A stretch of DNA of 64,000 nt from Hymenobacter psychrotolerans DSM 18569 (GTDB taxonomy: Bacteria; Bacteroidota; Bacteroidia; Cytophagales; Hymenobacteraceae). The position numbers and the translations under genes are program-made. Each line of letters opens with the position of its first letter. Within the stretch, counting starts at the first letter, position 1. A model generated the notes under the pieces. It saw nothing but the letters and a program-made list of their open reading frames with translations, did not search any database and was not told the DNA's origin. This document shows, piece after piece, positions 8,817 to 18,225 of this stretch. Location of the stretch: positions 43,959 through 107,958 of the forward strand of contig NZ_FRAS01000017.1 of the NCBI RefSeq assembly GCF_900142395.1, in the 5' to 3' direction.

Positions 8817-8850
8817 AAAACCCTCTTTGCATTACGCAGAGAGGGTTTTT
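8817..8850 (+). terminator. Intrinsic terminator after tRNA-Arg
   Basis: AAACCCTCT and AGAGGGTTT arms flank a short loop, and the stem runs into TTTTT at 8846-8850, five bases past the tRNA. Confidence 0.85.
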
Positions 8851-9005
8851 CATTTTAACAGGAATAACCAGCTGGTTTTGCCGGTATAATTAACAATTTT
8901 GTAGTGATCCTGTTAGCTCAACAATCCATTGCGCTGGCTATCGGCGTATATGGGCCACGCTCTGAGTACCCCCGCTTACACACCTCTTGCCTTTGGTTAT
9001 CAGTA

Positions 9006-9362
9006 ATGGAATGCCTTTTTCTGTCACCAGCGCCGCGCGGGCGCCGGTTGTGCCTGTATGCCCTACCCGAAGGCATCCCCCTGTATTTCAAGCACAACGA
9101 GCTAAGCCAGCAACCCGATTATCAGATGATCTGGCGCGGCGCTCCTCGGGCTGTTTCCGAGGCGCAGGCCCGGCGCTGGGTTAGCCGAGTACCAGAAAAC
9201 CCGGCCGTATTTCTCGACTACCAGCAGCCTGAGCAGCCCCAGGCGGGCTTCCCTACGGCCCTGCAGTCGTTTCTGTCGGCGGTGGCCCAACTGGCCGCGC
9301 AGCTGGAATATGGGCCGGGCAGCCTGCCTACCGAAGTGCTGATTGGCGAAGAGCCGGCCTAA
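9006..9362 (+). CDS. Hypothetical protein
   Basis: 118 residues from ATG 9006; a GTG at 8904 would add 34 residues of less typical composition, so the shorter form is preferred. No recognised family. Soluble and without a signal peptide; the middle is proline- and glutamine-rich (VFLDYQQPEQPQAGFP) and the end helix-like (LQSFLSAVAQLAAQLEYG). It converges on the response regulator with only 4 bases between the stops. Confidence 0.6.
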   Translation: MECLFLSPAPRGRRLCLYALPEGIPLYFKHNELSQQPDYQMIWRGAPRAVSEAQARRWVSRVPENPAVFLDYQQPEQPQAGFPTALQSFLSAVAQLAAQLEYGPGSLPTEVLIGEEPA

Positions 9363-9366
9363 AGCG

Positions 9367-10020
9367 CTACTGCTTCTCCAGTAAGCCGTTGGAGACGGCG
9401 AACCTGATGAGGGCGGCGGTGTTTTTGGCCTGGGTTTTCTCGATGATGTTCTGGCGGTGGGTTTCGATGGTGCGCTTGCTGGTGAAGAGGCGGTCAGCTA
9501 TTTCGGCGCTGGTCAGGCCCTCGGCAATCAGGCGCAGCACCTCCAGCTCCCGCTTCGACAGATCCCCTGACCGCGGGCGCGTGCCATCGGAAGGCGGCGC
9601 GTTGCGCACCAGCTTCTGCAGCATGTCGAGGCCTATTTCCGTGCACAGAAAAGGCCGCCCACCGGCCACCGTCCGGATAGCGTGCGAAATCTCCGCTATG
9701 TCGGCGTTTTTGAGCACATAGCCATCGGCGCCAGCTTCCAGCATCCGGTTTACGTAGCTCTCGTGGTCGAGCATGGAAAGCACCAGCACCCGCACGTCCG
9801 GATACGACTCCCGCAGATGGCCCATGGTGGTGAAGCCATCCATCACGGGCATGTTGATGTCGATGAGCACCACATCGACGGGAGTGGTGGCCAGCTGGCT
9901 GAGCAGTTCTTCGCCGTTGGAAGCCTCGCCTACTACCTCCAGGTCGGGTTGCAGGCTCAGCAGCGCCCGGATGCCATCCCGCAGAATCGTGTGGTCGTCG
10001 GTTAAAAATACTCGTATCAT
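9367..10020 (-). CDS. NarL/LuxR-family response regulator A
   Basis: 217 residues from ATG 10018-10020 (MIRVFLTDDHTILRDG). Receiver at 1-120 with the acidic pair DD near 8-9, the phosphoacceptor in VVLIDINMP, and LKN as the conserved lysine region. HTH LuxR domain at about 148-210: LSKRELEVLRLIAEGLTSAEIADRLFTSKRTIETHRQNIIEKT. No kinase gene is adjacent. It points away from a paralogous regulator starting at 10427; the receivers are roughly half identical, but the HTH-coding DNA is almost identical. Target genes cannot be read from the sequence. Confidence 0.93.
   Translation of the reverse strand: MIRVFLTDDHTILRDGIRALLSLQPDLEVVGEASNGEELLSQLATTPVDVVLIDINMPVMDGFTTMGHLRESYPDVRVLVLSMLDHESYVNRMLEAGADGYVLKNADIAEISHAIRTVAGGRPFLCTEIGLDMLQKLVRNAPPSDGTRPRSGDLSKRELEVLRLIAEGLTSAEIADRLFTSKRTIETHRQNIIEKTQAKNTAALIRFAVSNGLLEKQ
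9386..9558 (-). repeat. 173-bp HTH-coding segment, copy 1 of an inverted duplicate
   Basis: The reverse complement of this stretch matches 10889-11061 with one difference that I found (T versus C in the codon before ACCGCCTC). The match stops sharply at both ends. It codes for SKRELEVL through FAVSNG. Confidence 0.92.
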
Positions 10021-10426
10021 AGCAAGACGTAGCAAGAGGCGTGGAACAAGTCAGGAAGCAGGTGCCGGGTAGTCACCAAACGGCGACGGGTTCCCGTACG
10101 TTCGTCCGGTACGGCGTTGCGCCGCGCAAGGCCGGATTTACACCACAGGACAGGCAGATTTCAAGCCAGCTATTTCGGCCACTACCCCGTTTTCTGTATA
10201 CCCCGGCCCGTGCTTCCCACGTATTTATACGGACATACAGCCGGCTCCGCGCCCGAATAGCTCCGGGTAAGTACGGCTTTTGCGGGCTGTATTGGCCTGC
10301 GGAGAGCTTATGTAATACTTTCGGGGAAGAGGTTTTTCGGGACCTCGCCTTCCGGAGTGTTGCCTGATTATAGTGTAGCCCCGGACCAGACTGGCCCATG
10401 GTTTTCAGGGCCTGCTATTGCCTGTT
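10021..10426 (+). other. Divergent intergenic region between the two response regulators
   Basis: 406 bases without a convincing gene. TACTTTCG at 10316-10323, one base off the -7 consensus with ATTG 21 bases upstream, is a weak promoter candidate for the rightward regulator. No perfect promoter or long repeat is seen. Binding sites for one or both regulators would be expected here, but none can be named. Confidence 0.4.
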
Positions 10427-11071
10427 ATGATTCGCGTACTACTCACCGACGACCATCCGATTATCCGGGACGGTATCCGTTCCTTAGTTCAAACCGAACC
10501 CAGCCTGACGATAGTAGGCGAGGCTGGCGACGGGCAAGCCCTTCTGAACCTGCTGCCCACTACCCCGGCCGACGTGGTAGTGCTGGACCTGAACATGCCC
10601 GGCCTCAGTGGCTTTGATACCATTCCGCTGCTGCGCCAGCAGTACCCCGACCTCAACATTCTGGTGCTTTCCATGCTCGATAACGAGCAATATGTGGCCC
10701 AGACGCTGCGGAGCGGGGCATTGGGCTACGCGCTGAAAAACACCACCCGCGCCGAGCTCATCTACGCCATAACGACGGTGGCCCGGGGCCAGCCGTATCT
10801 GAGCACCACAATTGCGCTGGAGCTGTTGCGCAAGCTGCACCAGCCCTCCGACGCTCTGGCTGACCCGCTACGGCCGGCCCTCACCTTATCGAAGCGGGAG
10901 CTGGAGGTGCTGCGCCTGATTGCCGAGGGCCTGACCAGCGCCGAAATAGCCGACCGCCTCTTCACCAGCAAGCGCACCATCGAAACCCACCGCCAGAACA
11001 TCATCGAGAAAACCCAGGCCAAAAACACCGCCGCCCTCATCAGGTTCGCCGTCTCCAACGGGCTGGTGTAG
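10427..11071 (+). CDS. NarL/LuxR-family response regulator B
   Basis: 214 residues from ATG 10427 (MIRVLLTDDHPIIRDG). Receiver with the DD pair, phosphoacceptor in VVVLDLNMP and LKN; LuxR HTH at the C-terminus with the same SKRELEVLRLIAEGLTSAEIADRLFTSK reading as regulator A. The protein ends SNGLV, whereas A ends SNGLLEKQ, because the DNA identity stops after AACGG. It is the divergent partner of regulator A. With nearly the same recognition helix the two should bind the same or very similar sites while receiving different phosphorylation inputs, which is an inference. Confidence 0.93.
   Translation: MIRVLLTDDHPIIRDGIRSLVQTEPSLTIVGEAGDGQALLNLLPTTPADVVVLDLNMPGLSGFDTIPLLRQQYPDLNILVLSMLDNEQYVAQTLRSGALGYALKNTTRAELIYAITTVARGQPYLSTTIALELLRKLHQPSDALADPLRPALTLSKRELEVLRLIAEGLTSAEIADRLFTSKRTIETHRQNIIEKTQAKNTAALIRFAVSNGLV
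10889..11061 (+). repeat. 173-bp HTH-coding segment, copy 2 of an inverted duplicate
   Basis: Inverted copy of 9386-9558 with one mismatch seen. The two copies face each other about 1.3 kb apart and enclose both receiver-coding parts and the shared promoter region, so recombination between them would swap receivers or invert the segment. Confidence 0.92.
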
Positions 11072-11325
11072 TTCGGGCTACGGGAAGCAGCCCCCACAAC
11101 TACGTACTTATAACGCTGTACAAATCAGTATTTAACACTTTTTTATTTTTTACCCCTGTTATACTTTTACACTATCGAATAGTACCGTAGCCAAACAGCG
11201 CCACCGGGTGCTAAGTCGTTTGTTTACTTGTTGCTGGCGCATGCACCTGCCACGGCCGGGGTTTCCCGGTGTACTCTGCGGGGAAGTTGTGTAAGTGAGG
11301 GATTGAGCGCATTAAGGCAGTTTTT

Positions 11326-11709
11326 ATGATGGACGTATACCGTGAGATTCTGCCAGACAGCTACCTGCTGATTTTGGCTGATGCTGCCCACGCAGCCGGC
11401 GAAAAAGTGCTGCAGCGGGCACTGCAAAGGGCCTGCTCCAGCGGCAAAGCCAGCGTGTGGGTCGACTGTAGCCAGCTGCCGGAACTGCCGGCTGAGGTGC
11501 TGCAGCTTCTGGGCAACTACTACGAACTACTGCAAAGCAAACAGGTAAATCTGGTGCTTTGCCACCTTGCCGACGGGTTGCAGGGCACCGTACAGGCTTT
11601 GCCGGGGCATCAGCGGCCACCGGTAGTGGCCACCTTGCTGGAGGCAGCCTCCTATTGCCGCTCGCAGCCTACCCGCAGGCACCGCACGTACACCGCTATA
11701 GCAGCCTAG
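11326..11709 (+). CDS. Hypothetical protein, possible STAS-like fold
   Basis: 127 residues from ATG 11326 (a second ATG follows at once). The pattern of strand and helix (SYLLILADAAH, AVWVDCSQLPELPAEVLQLLGNYYELLQSKQVNLVLCHL, PPVVATLLEAASYC) recalls STAS anti-sigma-antagonist folds, but no phosphorylatable serine motif stands out. Soluble. The 254 bases upstream are AT-rich with a near-consensus TACTTTTA at 11162-11169 and no good -33 element. Function unknown. Confidence 0.55.
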   Translation: MMDVYREILPDSYLLILADAAHAAGEKVLQRALQRACSSGKASVWVDCSQLPELPAEVLQLLGNYYELLQSKQVNLVLCHLADGLQGTVQALPGHQRPPVVATLLEAASYCRSQPTRRHRTYTAIAA

Positions 11710-11910
11710 CCATCTGCCACAGGACGCCTGATGCAATATGGCCAAGCGGCAAATACACGCCGTAGGGGCGCCAGCTCGCTATGCCTGTAATGCGCCGGGA
11801 AACTGCTGATTTGCTACTACAAAGCCGCTGCCCGTAGCAACCGACGAAGGCCCGGACGAGACGGAATTAAATATTCTGCGTAAGCTTCGGCGTCTCAACC
11901 GTTGCTTTGC

Positions 11911-13398
11911 ATGAACTCTGCTCCGCTTTCCGGCCTGTACGCGCCTTCGCTCAGCCTCCTCACCGACCTCTACCAGGTTACCATGGCCTACGGCTACTGG
12001 CAGCAGGGTATGCAGGACCGCGAGGCCGTATTTCACCTGTATTTCCGCCGCCCGCCTTTTAGCGGGGGCTATGCCGTAGCGGCCGGACTGGCCTACGCCG
12101 TTGATTTCCTGGAGAACCTGCGCTTCTCAGAAGACGACCTCGCCTACCTCGGCAGCCTGAAAAGCGCCAAAGGGGCGGCCATGTTCCCGCAGGAGTTCCT
12201 GGACTACCTGCGCGACCTGAAGTTTACCTGTGATGTGGATGCCATTGCCGAGGGCACCGTGGTTTTCGCCAACGAGCCCCTGATTCGGGTGCAGGGGCCA
12301 CTGTTGCAGGCGCAGCTGGTGGAAACTGCCCTGCTCACGCTCGTGAACTTCCAGACCCTGATTGCCACCAAAGCCTCCCGCATCCGGGAAGCAGCCGGCT
12401 CCGATACCGTGCTGGAATTCGGGCTGCGCCGCGCCCAGGGCTTTGATGGGGGCCTGAGCGCCAGCCGGGCCGCGTATTTGGGCGGGGTTGATGCTACCTC
12501 CAACGTACTGGCCGGGCAGCGCTTCAACATTCCGGTGAAGGGCACCCACGCCCACAGCTGGGTAATGGCCTTTGATGATGAAGTGAAAGCCTTCACGGCC
12601 TATGCCAAAGCCTTCCCCGACGACTCGGTGTTCTTGGTGGATACCTACGACACGCTGGAAGGCGTGCGCCACGCCATCAAGGTAGCCCGCGAGATGCGCG
12701 CCAACGGCCACGAACTGGGCGGTATCCGCCTTGATTCCGGTGACCTAGCTTACCTCAGCCGCGAAGCCCGGGCCCTGCTCAACGAGGCCGGCTTCGAGAA
12801 CGTGCGCATTGTGGCCAGCAATGACCTGGAGGAAAACCTTATCACCAGCCTCAAGCTGCAGGGTGCCAAAATAGACACCTGGGGCATCGGCACCCAACTC
12901 GTAACGGCCTACGACCAGCCGGCCCTGGGTGGCGTGTACAAGATGGCCGCCCTGCGCAAACCCGATAACTCAGGCTGGGACTTCACCATCAAGCTCTCCG
13001 AGCAGCTCGCCAAAACCAGCATCCCCGGTATTCTGCAGGTGCGCCGCTACGAAAGCGAGAAAGGCCAGCCCCGCGCCGACATGCTCTACAACACCGCCGG
13101 GCCCCTGCCAGAGCAACTCACCATTGTGGACCCGGTAGATGCCACCCGTCGCCGCCCGGTGCGCCCCGACGCCCCCTACCGGGAACTGCTGGAACCCATC
13201 TTCCGTCGCGGCGAGCTGGTGCATCAGCTGCCTACCCTGCAGGAAAGCCGGGCCCGCGCCCACCGCGAAGTCCTCGGCCTTGACCCCAGCATCCGCCGTT
13301 TCCTGAACCCGCACACCTACCCCGTGGGGCTGGAAGAAAGCCTCAACACCTTCCGGACCAACCTGATTCTGGAGAAACGTCCGCTGCGGCCGGCATAG
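11911..13398 (+). CDS. pncB: Nicotinate phosphoribosyltransferase
   Basis: 495 residues from ATG 11911; a TTG nine bases upstream is in frame but weaker. The family motifs are present in order: LLTDLYQVTMAYGYW near the start, the phosphate-binding FGLRRAQGFDGGLSASRAAYLGG in the middle, GTHAHSWV, and GGIRLDSGDLAYLS followed by VASNDLEE and GIGTQLVT. It converts nicotinate, PRPP and ATP to nicotinate mononucleotide in the Preiss-Handler NAD salvage route. Length is normal for the family. It stands alone and ends 17 bases from the convergent transporter gene, with no terminator seen between them. Confidence 0.95.
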   Translation: MNSAPLSGLYAPSLSLLTDLYQVTMAYGYWQQGMQDREAVFHLYFRRPPFSGGYAVAAGLAYAVDFLENLRFSEDDLAYLGSLKSAKGAAMFPQEFLDYLRDLKFTCDVDAIAEGTVVFANEPLIRVQGPLLQAQLVETALLTLVNFQTLIATKASRIREAAGSDTVLEFGLRRAQGFDGGLSASRAAYLGGVDATSNVLAGQRFNIPVKGTHAHSWVMAFDDEVKAFTAYAKAFPDDSVFLVDTYDTLEGVRHAIKVAREMRANGHELGGIRLDSGDLAYLSREARALLNEAGFENVRIVASNDLEENLITSLKLQGAKIDTWGIGTQLVTAYDQPALGGVYKMAALRKPDNSGWDFTIKLSEQLAKTSIPGILQVRRYESEKGQPRADMLYNTAGPLPEQLTIVDPVDATRRRPVRPDAPYRELLEPIFRRGELVHQLPTLQESRARAHREVLGLDPSIRRFLNPHTYPVGLEESLNTFRTNLILEKRPLRPA

Positions 13399-13415
13399 TA
13401 TCGGCGGCGGCATAG

Positions 13416-16400
13416 CTACCCGGAATGCACAACAGACTCGTTGTCGGGCTGGCTCTGGACCATTTTCTCGTTCTGATGCCGCAGCCGGTGGCATAGCTCA
13501 CGCATGATGGTGCGTACTACTTCGGTGCATTCCTCGGTCACATCGTAGAAGTCATCCTGGTCGATGCGGAAGGCCTGCACCGGGCGCAGCGCCACCGCAG
13601 AAGCGGAGCGGGGCTCGGCATCGAGTAGGGCCAGTTCGCCAAAAAACTCGCCCTTACTGAATGAAGTAAGCAATTGTCCTTTGGTGAAGATGCCTACTTC
13701 GCCTTCATAGATGATGAACAGCGAGGTGCCCAGCGTGCCTTTGGCGAAGATTTCCTCATCCTGCCCGTAAACTACCTCGTGCATGATGGGCACAATGGTG
13801 CCCAGCACGTTTTCGGGAGTCTGGGCAAACAGGGCCGTGCTTTTCAGCATTCGGACGCGCTCCAGAAAGGAAACAGCAGAATCAGAACCGGGGTCAGTTA
13901 GGGCGGGATGCATGGCGAGGGTTGGGTACAGGAACAGTAACTGGTCGTAGGAGGCCGGGCGCTGCACCGGCAGCCGGCACAGCACGGCCTCGGCACTCTG
14001 CTGCACCAGCAGGTCGGAGGTTTGCAGGTGCGGATACAGGTACCCCACGGTATTGGGGGCGGGGTGCCACTGGCGCAGCGCTACGCCTACGGTCCAGGCA
14101 GAAAAGGCCGCTGTGCCGCGACGCACAATGGCCGTCTGGATAGGCTCGGCTGCTACGGCCGGCCCCAGCAGGCTCTCAAACGTCTGGACTTTCTCACTGA
14201 GCCGCCCTACATCGAGCAACGCCTGCAGGCCCAGGTACAGCGGCCGCGGAATCAGGTTGTCGAGGATTTCCAGAGCATTGGCCTGCCGCTCACCGGCGTG
14301 CGCGAGCCCCCGCTGGGCAGTCAGCAGCGGGGCCTGTTCGTAGAGCTGCATCAGCAGGCCCAGCAGCCGCTGCTGGCATTGGCGCAACTCGTAGCGCAGC
14401 GTGGTTCGCAGTTCGGCAGTAGCGCTGGTCATGCTGTGGAGCATATACTGCGCGAGGCGCATCTCCTCTTCTACCAGCCGCTGAAAAAGCGGCGCATCGG
14501 CAGCTACTCTGGGCAGGCTGCTCAGCGCCCGCAACGCGGCAGCGCGGCCGTGCAGGTTGCTGTCCTGGGCCATGCCCACCAGAACCTGCCGGCTGGCCGG
14601 CGTACCGATGCGGCGGCACACCTGGCTTAGCTCGCGCAGGAGCCGGCCATCGGTTTCGCGCGCCAGCACTTGCTGCAGAAACGGCAGAATCGGTTCTCCC
14701 ACCTTCACCAGACACTCGGCCGCGGCTTTGCGGGCCGCTTTGTGGTGCAGCAGCCCTACTACATGGTCGGTCAGCACCTCGGGCGCTACTGCGGCGGCAG
14801 CCCTGGTGGCGGCCTGCACGGTGGTTTCTTCGGGGTGGCACAAGCCGGTGATGATCAGCCTCACCTGCTGCTCAGTGGGCAGAAACCGCACCAGCGCCAG
14901 TGCTGTAGCCTGGTAGCAGTCCATAGCCACGAGGCCGGCCAGGCTGGCGCGCGCCTCGGCATCGGCAGGGGCAGCTTCCAGGCGGCTTTGGATAGCCCCT
15001 TTTCGCACAGCCATGTCCGGGTGCAGCAGCAAATCTGTTGTGCCGGGGTGCCGGCTGGCCAGGTGGCTGGCCAGTTCCCGAACCCCGGCATCGGGGTCGT
15101 GCAGGATGAGGTAGCGGAGCAGCGCTGGCTCCGAATGCTCACCAACCAGGGCCAGTATCTGACGGCGCACCGGGCCTTTAGGGTGGCGCAGCAGCGTCCG
15201 GGCATACCGCTGCAGCAGCGGCGCATCAATTCGATGCAGGTGCCGCAGCGCGGTCAGGACTTCTGCGGCCGGCAGCACCGGCTCTGCGGCAGCCGGTGCT
15301 GCCGGCTGGCTGGCCTGCTCAGCCGAAGCAACAGTGAAGCGCAGCCCCAGCGTGTTTTTCAGCTCGACAAGATACTGGCGGTAAGCCCCCTGCAGCAGCA
15401 CCAGCACTGCCAGCAGGAAAATGGCTACCCAGCCTAACGGGGCCCAGCCCGGAAACCCGGCATCCGGATAGCTGTACAGCCCCAGCAGCAGCAGCCCGGC
15501 CAGGCCCAGGCCCAGCGGCTCGTAGAAACTCTTCACCCAGGTATGGCCCCGCAGCCGGCCCGCGCGGGGCAGCGGCTGAAACAACACCAGAAACACCGGC
15601 TCGAACACGGCCCGGCGCAGCACTTCCAGCCCCAGGTACAGGCCGCAGAAGTAAGCCATCTGCCCCATTGGCCCCACCCCGGCCGTCGACAGCACCCCAT
15701 ACAGCCCAATGCCTGCCAGCGCGGCCAGTGGCAGAACCGCCAGCGCCCAGCGCAGGCCCAGCCGGTCGAGGCCGTGCCGGGCCACCAGCAGCTTGAACAC
15801 GGTAGCCAGCATATAGGTCAGGGCCAGCACGCTGCCTACGTAATAGAGCATGCTGCCCTGGGTCTGCAGCTTCTGCTTCACGTTCACAAAAAACAGGTAT
15901 TCCACCCCCGCCCCTACTACCGCTATGGCCGTCAGGCTGAGGCCCATGAGAAGCACCAGCCGATGGCCCTGCGGCGGGTGGCCGGCCCGGCCGGGGGGCA
16001 GGGGCCGCGCCTCCAGTGCCTTGGCCCCAAAAGCCGAGCGCTGCACGGACAGCGCCAGCACATACAGCCCAAACGCCGACAGCAGCAGAAAATACAGGTC
16101 GTAGTGCAGGTGCACGAACACGGCCAGGAGCGCCCCCAGCGCCTTGGCGGGCATGTCGCCGGCACTGATGATGCTGAACAGCCGCCGGCTTTGCCGCACA
16201 TTGAACACCACCGCCGACATGCCCCAGAACTCCAGGCTGGTGAGCAGGTAGATAAGCCGGTAGCCGACCATGATGGCTACCGCCGCTGCTACCGGCGCGC
16301 CGGCCAGAAACACCACGCTCAGCACCAGCGTCAGGACCAGCGACGCCAGCAGGGCCCGCGCGGCCAGCCGGCGCAGCGGCCAGCGGTGCTCACCGTAGGC

Positions 16401-16616
16401 ATAGAGCCGCCCCACTGCCAGCATGGCTACCGCACTCACGCAGTAGGCCAGCGGCAGATTGCGCTCCGGCTGATTTTCGAGCAGCAATACGTTGGCCGCC
16501 ACGTACACCAGAATAGTCCCAATGCCCAGCAGAACATTGTGCAGCAAAAAGAGCCCGACTATTTTGGTTTCGCCCGGCCGTACGCCCAGAAAACGGTACC
16601 ACGTGTTCGTATTCAT
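13416..16616 (-). CDS. Npt/MFS-like transporter with HEAT repeats and cyclic-nucleotide-binding domain
   Basis: 1066 residues from ATG 16614-16616. Residues 1-420 hold about twelve hydrophobic segments and start WYRFLGVRPGETKIVGLFLLHNVLLG, like the bacterial Npt1/Npt2 relatives of ADP/ATP translocases. Residues about 440-830 are alanine/leucine-rich helical repeats of HEAT type (AGVRELASHLASRHPG, RGRAAALRALSSLP). Residues about 930-1040 are a CRP-like cyclic-nucleotide-binding domain: GQDEEIFAKGTLGTSLFIIYEGEVGIF and the phosphate-binding-cassette-like FFGELALLDAEPRSASAVA. It sits in the inner membrane; the substrate is unknown. It starts 63 bases left of the YitT gene stop and may be co-transcribed with it. 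Confidence 0.88.
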   Translation of the reverse strand: MNTNTWYRFLGVRPGETKIVGLFLLHNVLLGIGTILVYVAANVLLLENQPERNLPLAYCVSAVAMLAVGRLYAYGEHRWPLRRLAARALLASLVLTLVLSVVFLAGAPVAAAVAIMVGYRLIYLLTSLEFWGMSAVVFNVRQSRRLFSIISAGDMPAKALGALLAVFVHLHYDLYFLLLSAFGLYVLALSVQRSAFGAKALEARPLPPGRAGHPPQGHRLVLLMGLSLTAIAVVGAGVEYLFFVNVKQKLQTQGSMLYYVGSVLALTYMLATVFKLLVARHGLDRLGLRWALAVLPLAALAGIGLYGVLSTAGVGPMGQMAYFCGLYLGLEVLRRAVFEPVFLVLFQPLPRAGRLRGHTWVKSFYEPLGLGLAGLLLLGLYSYPDAGFPGWAPLGWVAIFLLAVLVLLQGAYRQYLVELKNTLGLRFTVASAEQASQPAAPAAAEPVLPAAEVLTALRHLHRIDAPLLQRYARTLLRHPKGPVRRQILALVGEHSEPALLRYLILHDPDAGVRELASHLASRHPGTTDLLLHPDMAVRKGAIQSRLEAAPADAEARASLAGLVAMDCYQATALALVRFLPTEQQVRLIITGLCHPEETTVQAATRAAAAVAPEVLTDHVVGLLHHKAARKAAAECLVKVGEPILPFLQQVLARETDGRLLRELSQVCRRIGTPASRQVLVGMAQDSNLHGRAAALRALSSLPRVAADAPLFQRLVEEEMRLAQYMLHSMTSATAELRTTLRYELRQCQQRLLGLLMQLYEQAPLLTAQRGLAHAGERQANALEILDNLIPRPLYLGLQALLDVGRLSEKVQTFESLLGPAVAAEPIQTAIVRRGTAAFSAWTVGVALRQWHPAPNTVGYLYPHLQTSDLLVQQSAEAVLCRLPVQRPASYDQLLFLYPTLAMHPALTDPGSDSAVSFLERVRMLKSTALFAQTPENVLGTIVPIMHEVVYGQDEEIFAKGTLGTSLFIIYEGEVGIFTKGQLLTSFSKGEFFGELALLDAEPRSASAVALRPVQAFRIDQDDFYDVTEECTEVVRTIMRELCHRLRHQNEKMVQSQPDNESVVHSG

Positions 16617-16679
16617 CCTGCGTTTCCTCTCATGGCTCGTCGGGACGGCCTGCTGGTGCGGGCGGCCTTTCGCAGCCGC

Positions 16680-17654
16680 TTAGTGCAAAGCGCGCTTCTT
16701 GATCAGCCCGCCGCGGGTGTCGCTGACGCTCTGCATCACGACGAAAGCCTGCGGATCAATGGCGTGTATCTCCTTTGTCAGGCTGATAACTTCCAGCCGC
16801 GTCACGACCGTGAAGATGGCCTCCACCTTGAGCCGCTGATGCCCGTGCGAGCCGAACCCCTGCGTGCACTCGTACACGGTAGCGCCCCGGTGCAGCTTGT
16901 CGGTTATCAGCTGCCGGATTTCGGTGCTGTGGAAGGAAATGATGGTCAGGCTGGTGTATTCCTCGATGCCGACCAGAATGAAATCCACGGTTTTGGCCGC
17001 CGACAGATACGCCAGGATGGAGTAGAGGGCCGTTTCGACGGAAAGCACCCAGGCCGCCACACCAAAAATCATGATGTTGATAATCATGATAATGTCGCCG
17101 ATAGAGCCGGGCAGCTTGCGGCTGATATACACGGCCAGAATTTCAGTGCCATCGAGCACGCCCCCGCCGCGCATGGCCAGCCCGATGCCCGCGCCCAGAA
17201 AGAACCCGCCAAACACCGCAATCAGCAGCTTGTCCTGCGTGAGCACCGGAAACGACACTACCAGCAGCGCGCCGGAAAGCGCCATAATGGTCAGCAGCGT
17301 TTTGGTGGCAAACCGGGGCCCCAGCTGGTAATAGCCCAGAATGATGAAGGGAATGTTGATGACCAGAATCAGCACCGAGAGCGAAACCCCGCTGACGTGG
17401 CTGACCAGCATTGAAATGCCCGTTACACCGCCATCAATAAACTCGTTGGGCAGCAGAAAGCCCTTGAGGCCCAGCGCCGCCGAAAATACGCCGGCCAGCA
17501 GCAGCACCATCTGCAGTAGCCCCTGCCCCAGCCGCGACGCGGAAAGGCCCGCCAGGCCACCGGGCGGGGGCGTCGTAGCCGAAACCGGCAGCTGCAGCTG
17601 ATGCGCCAGCCGGCGAGCCCGCGAAGCAGGGGAAACAGGTTCTTCAAACAGCAT
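16680..17654 (-). CDS. YitT family membrane protein
   Basis: 324 residues from ATG 17652-17654. A 45-residue basic, proline-rich N-terminal extension precedes five or six membrane segments (LLLAGVFSAALGLKGFLLP, VLILVINIPFIILGYY, LLIAVFGGFFLGAGIGLAM, IIMIINIMIFGVAAWVL). The GGVTGISML and GGVLDGTEILA loops are typical of YitT. The C-terminal 80 residues (SLTIISFHSTEIRQLITDKLHRGATVYECTQGFGSHG) are the DUF2179 cytoplasmic domain. The cellular role of the family is unclear. It is upstream of and in line with the Npt-like gene, suggesting an operon. Confidence 0.92.
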   Translation of the reverse strand: MLFEEPVSPASRARRLAHQLQLPVSATTPPPGGLAGLSASRLGQGLLQMVLLLAGVFSAALGLKGFLLPNEFIDGGVTGISMLVSHVSGVSLSVLILVINIPFIILGYYQLGPRFATKTLLTIMALSGALLVVSFPVLTQDKLLIAVFGGFFLGAGIGLAMRGGGVLDGTEILAVYISRKLPGSIGDIIMIINIMIFGVAAWVLSVETALYSILAYLSAAKTVDFILVGIEEYTSLTIISFHSTEIRQLITDKLHRGATVYECTQGFGSHGHQRLKVEAIFTVVTRLEVISLTKEIHAIDPQAFVVMQSVSDTRGGLIKKRALH

Positions 17655-18225
17655 AGCGCGGGTACCAGCTCACCAGATCCAGACCATTCTACACCCGGCA
17701 GGCCAGCACGACTTGCGCACCGGCCCGCAGGCCACCACCAGAGCACCCCGGCCGCAGCCGGAGCCTATACTACCAGGGCCTGAGCCCCACTGCCGCGCCG
17801 CCACCACTGCTTTTTGCTCCGGCTCCCGCGTCAGTTATCCTGCTCTTTGCCAACTCATTCGGCTTACTGCCTTTCCCAGGCAGGTCACCCGGCACCGGAG
17901 GCGGCTATTCATCCAACACCTACAAATATGATAATAAATAATTTACATACTCCTATAATTTCTCAAAACATACCCCGAGGTACCACGCAACAGACGAGCC
18001 GGGCACCCGCTTAGCAAGGGCAGGAGTACCGAGCTGGGCCATGCACTAAACCGGCCTGAGCACGCAAACATTGTATATAACTTATATTATTTATTATATT
18101 AGCTTTATCAGACAGACTCAGGGAAGGCTAGCGGCGTTGTCGTGCCCAGGGTGCAGGCCCTTGCCTGCCGTATGCCAGCGGCTTTTGCGGCAGGTAAGGG
18201 TCTGCCACCTCTTCTTCGCAGCACC
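17655..18225 (+). other. 571-bp gene-free divergent region
   Basis: No convincing gene. Most is of normal GC content, but 17930-17960 and 18070-18115 are strongly AT-rich (TATATAACTTATATTATTTA). TAGCTTTA at 18110-18117 is one base from the -7 consensus and could start the VOC gene cluster, but it lacks a TTTG box at the right distance. Nothing else is recognised. Confidence 0.4.
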
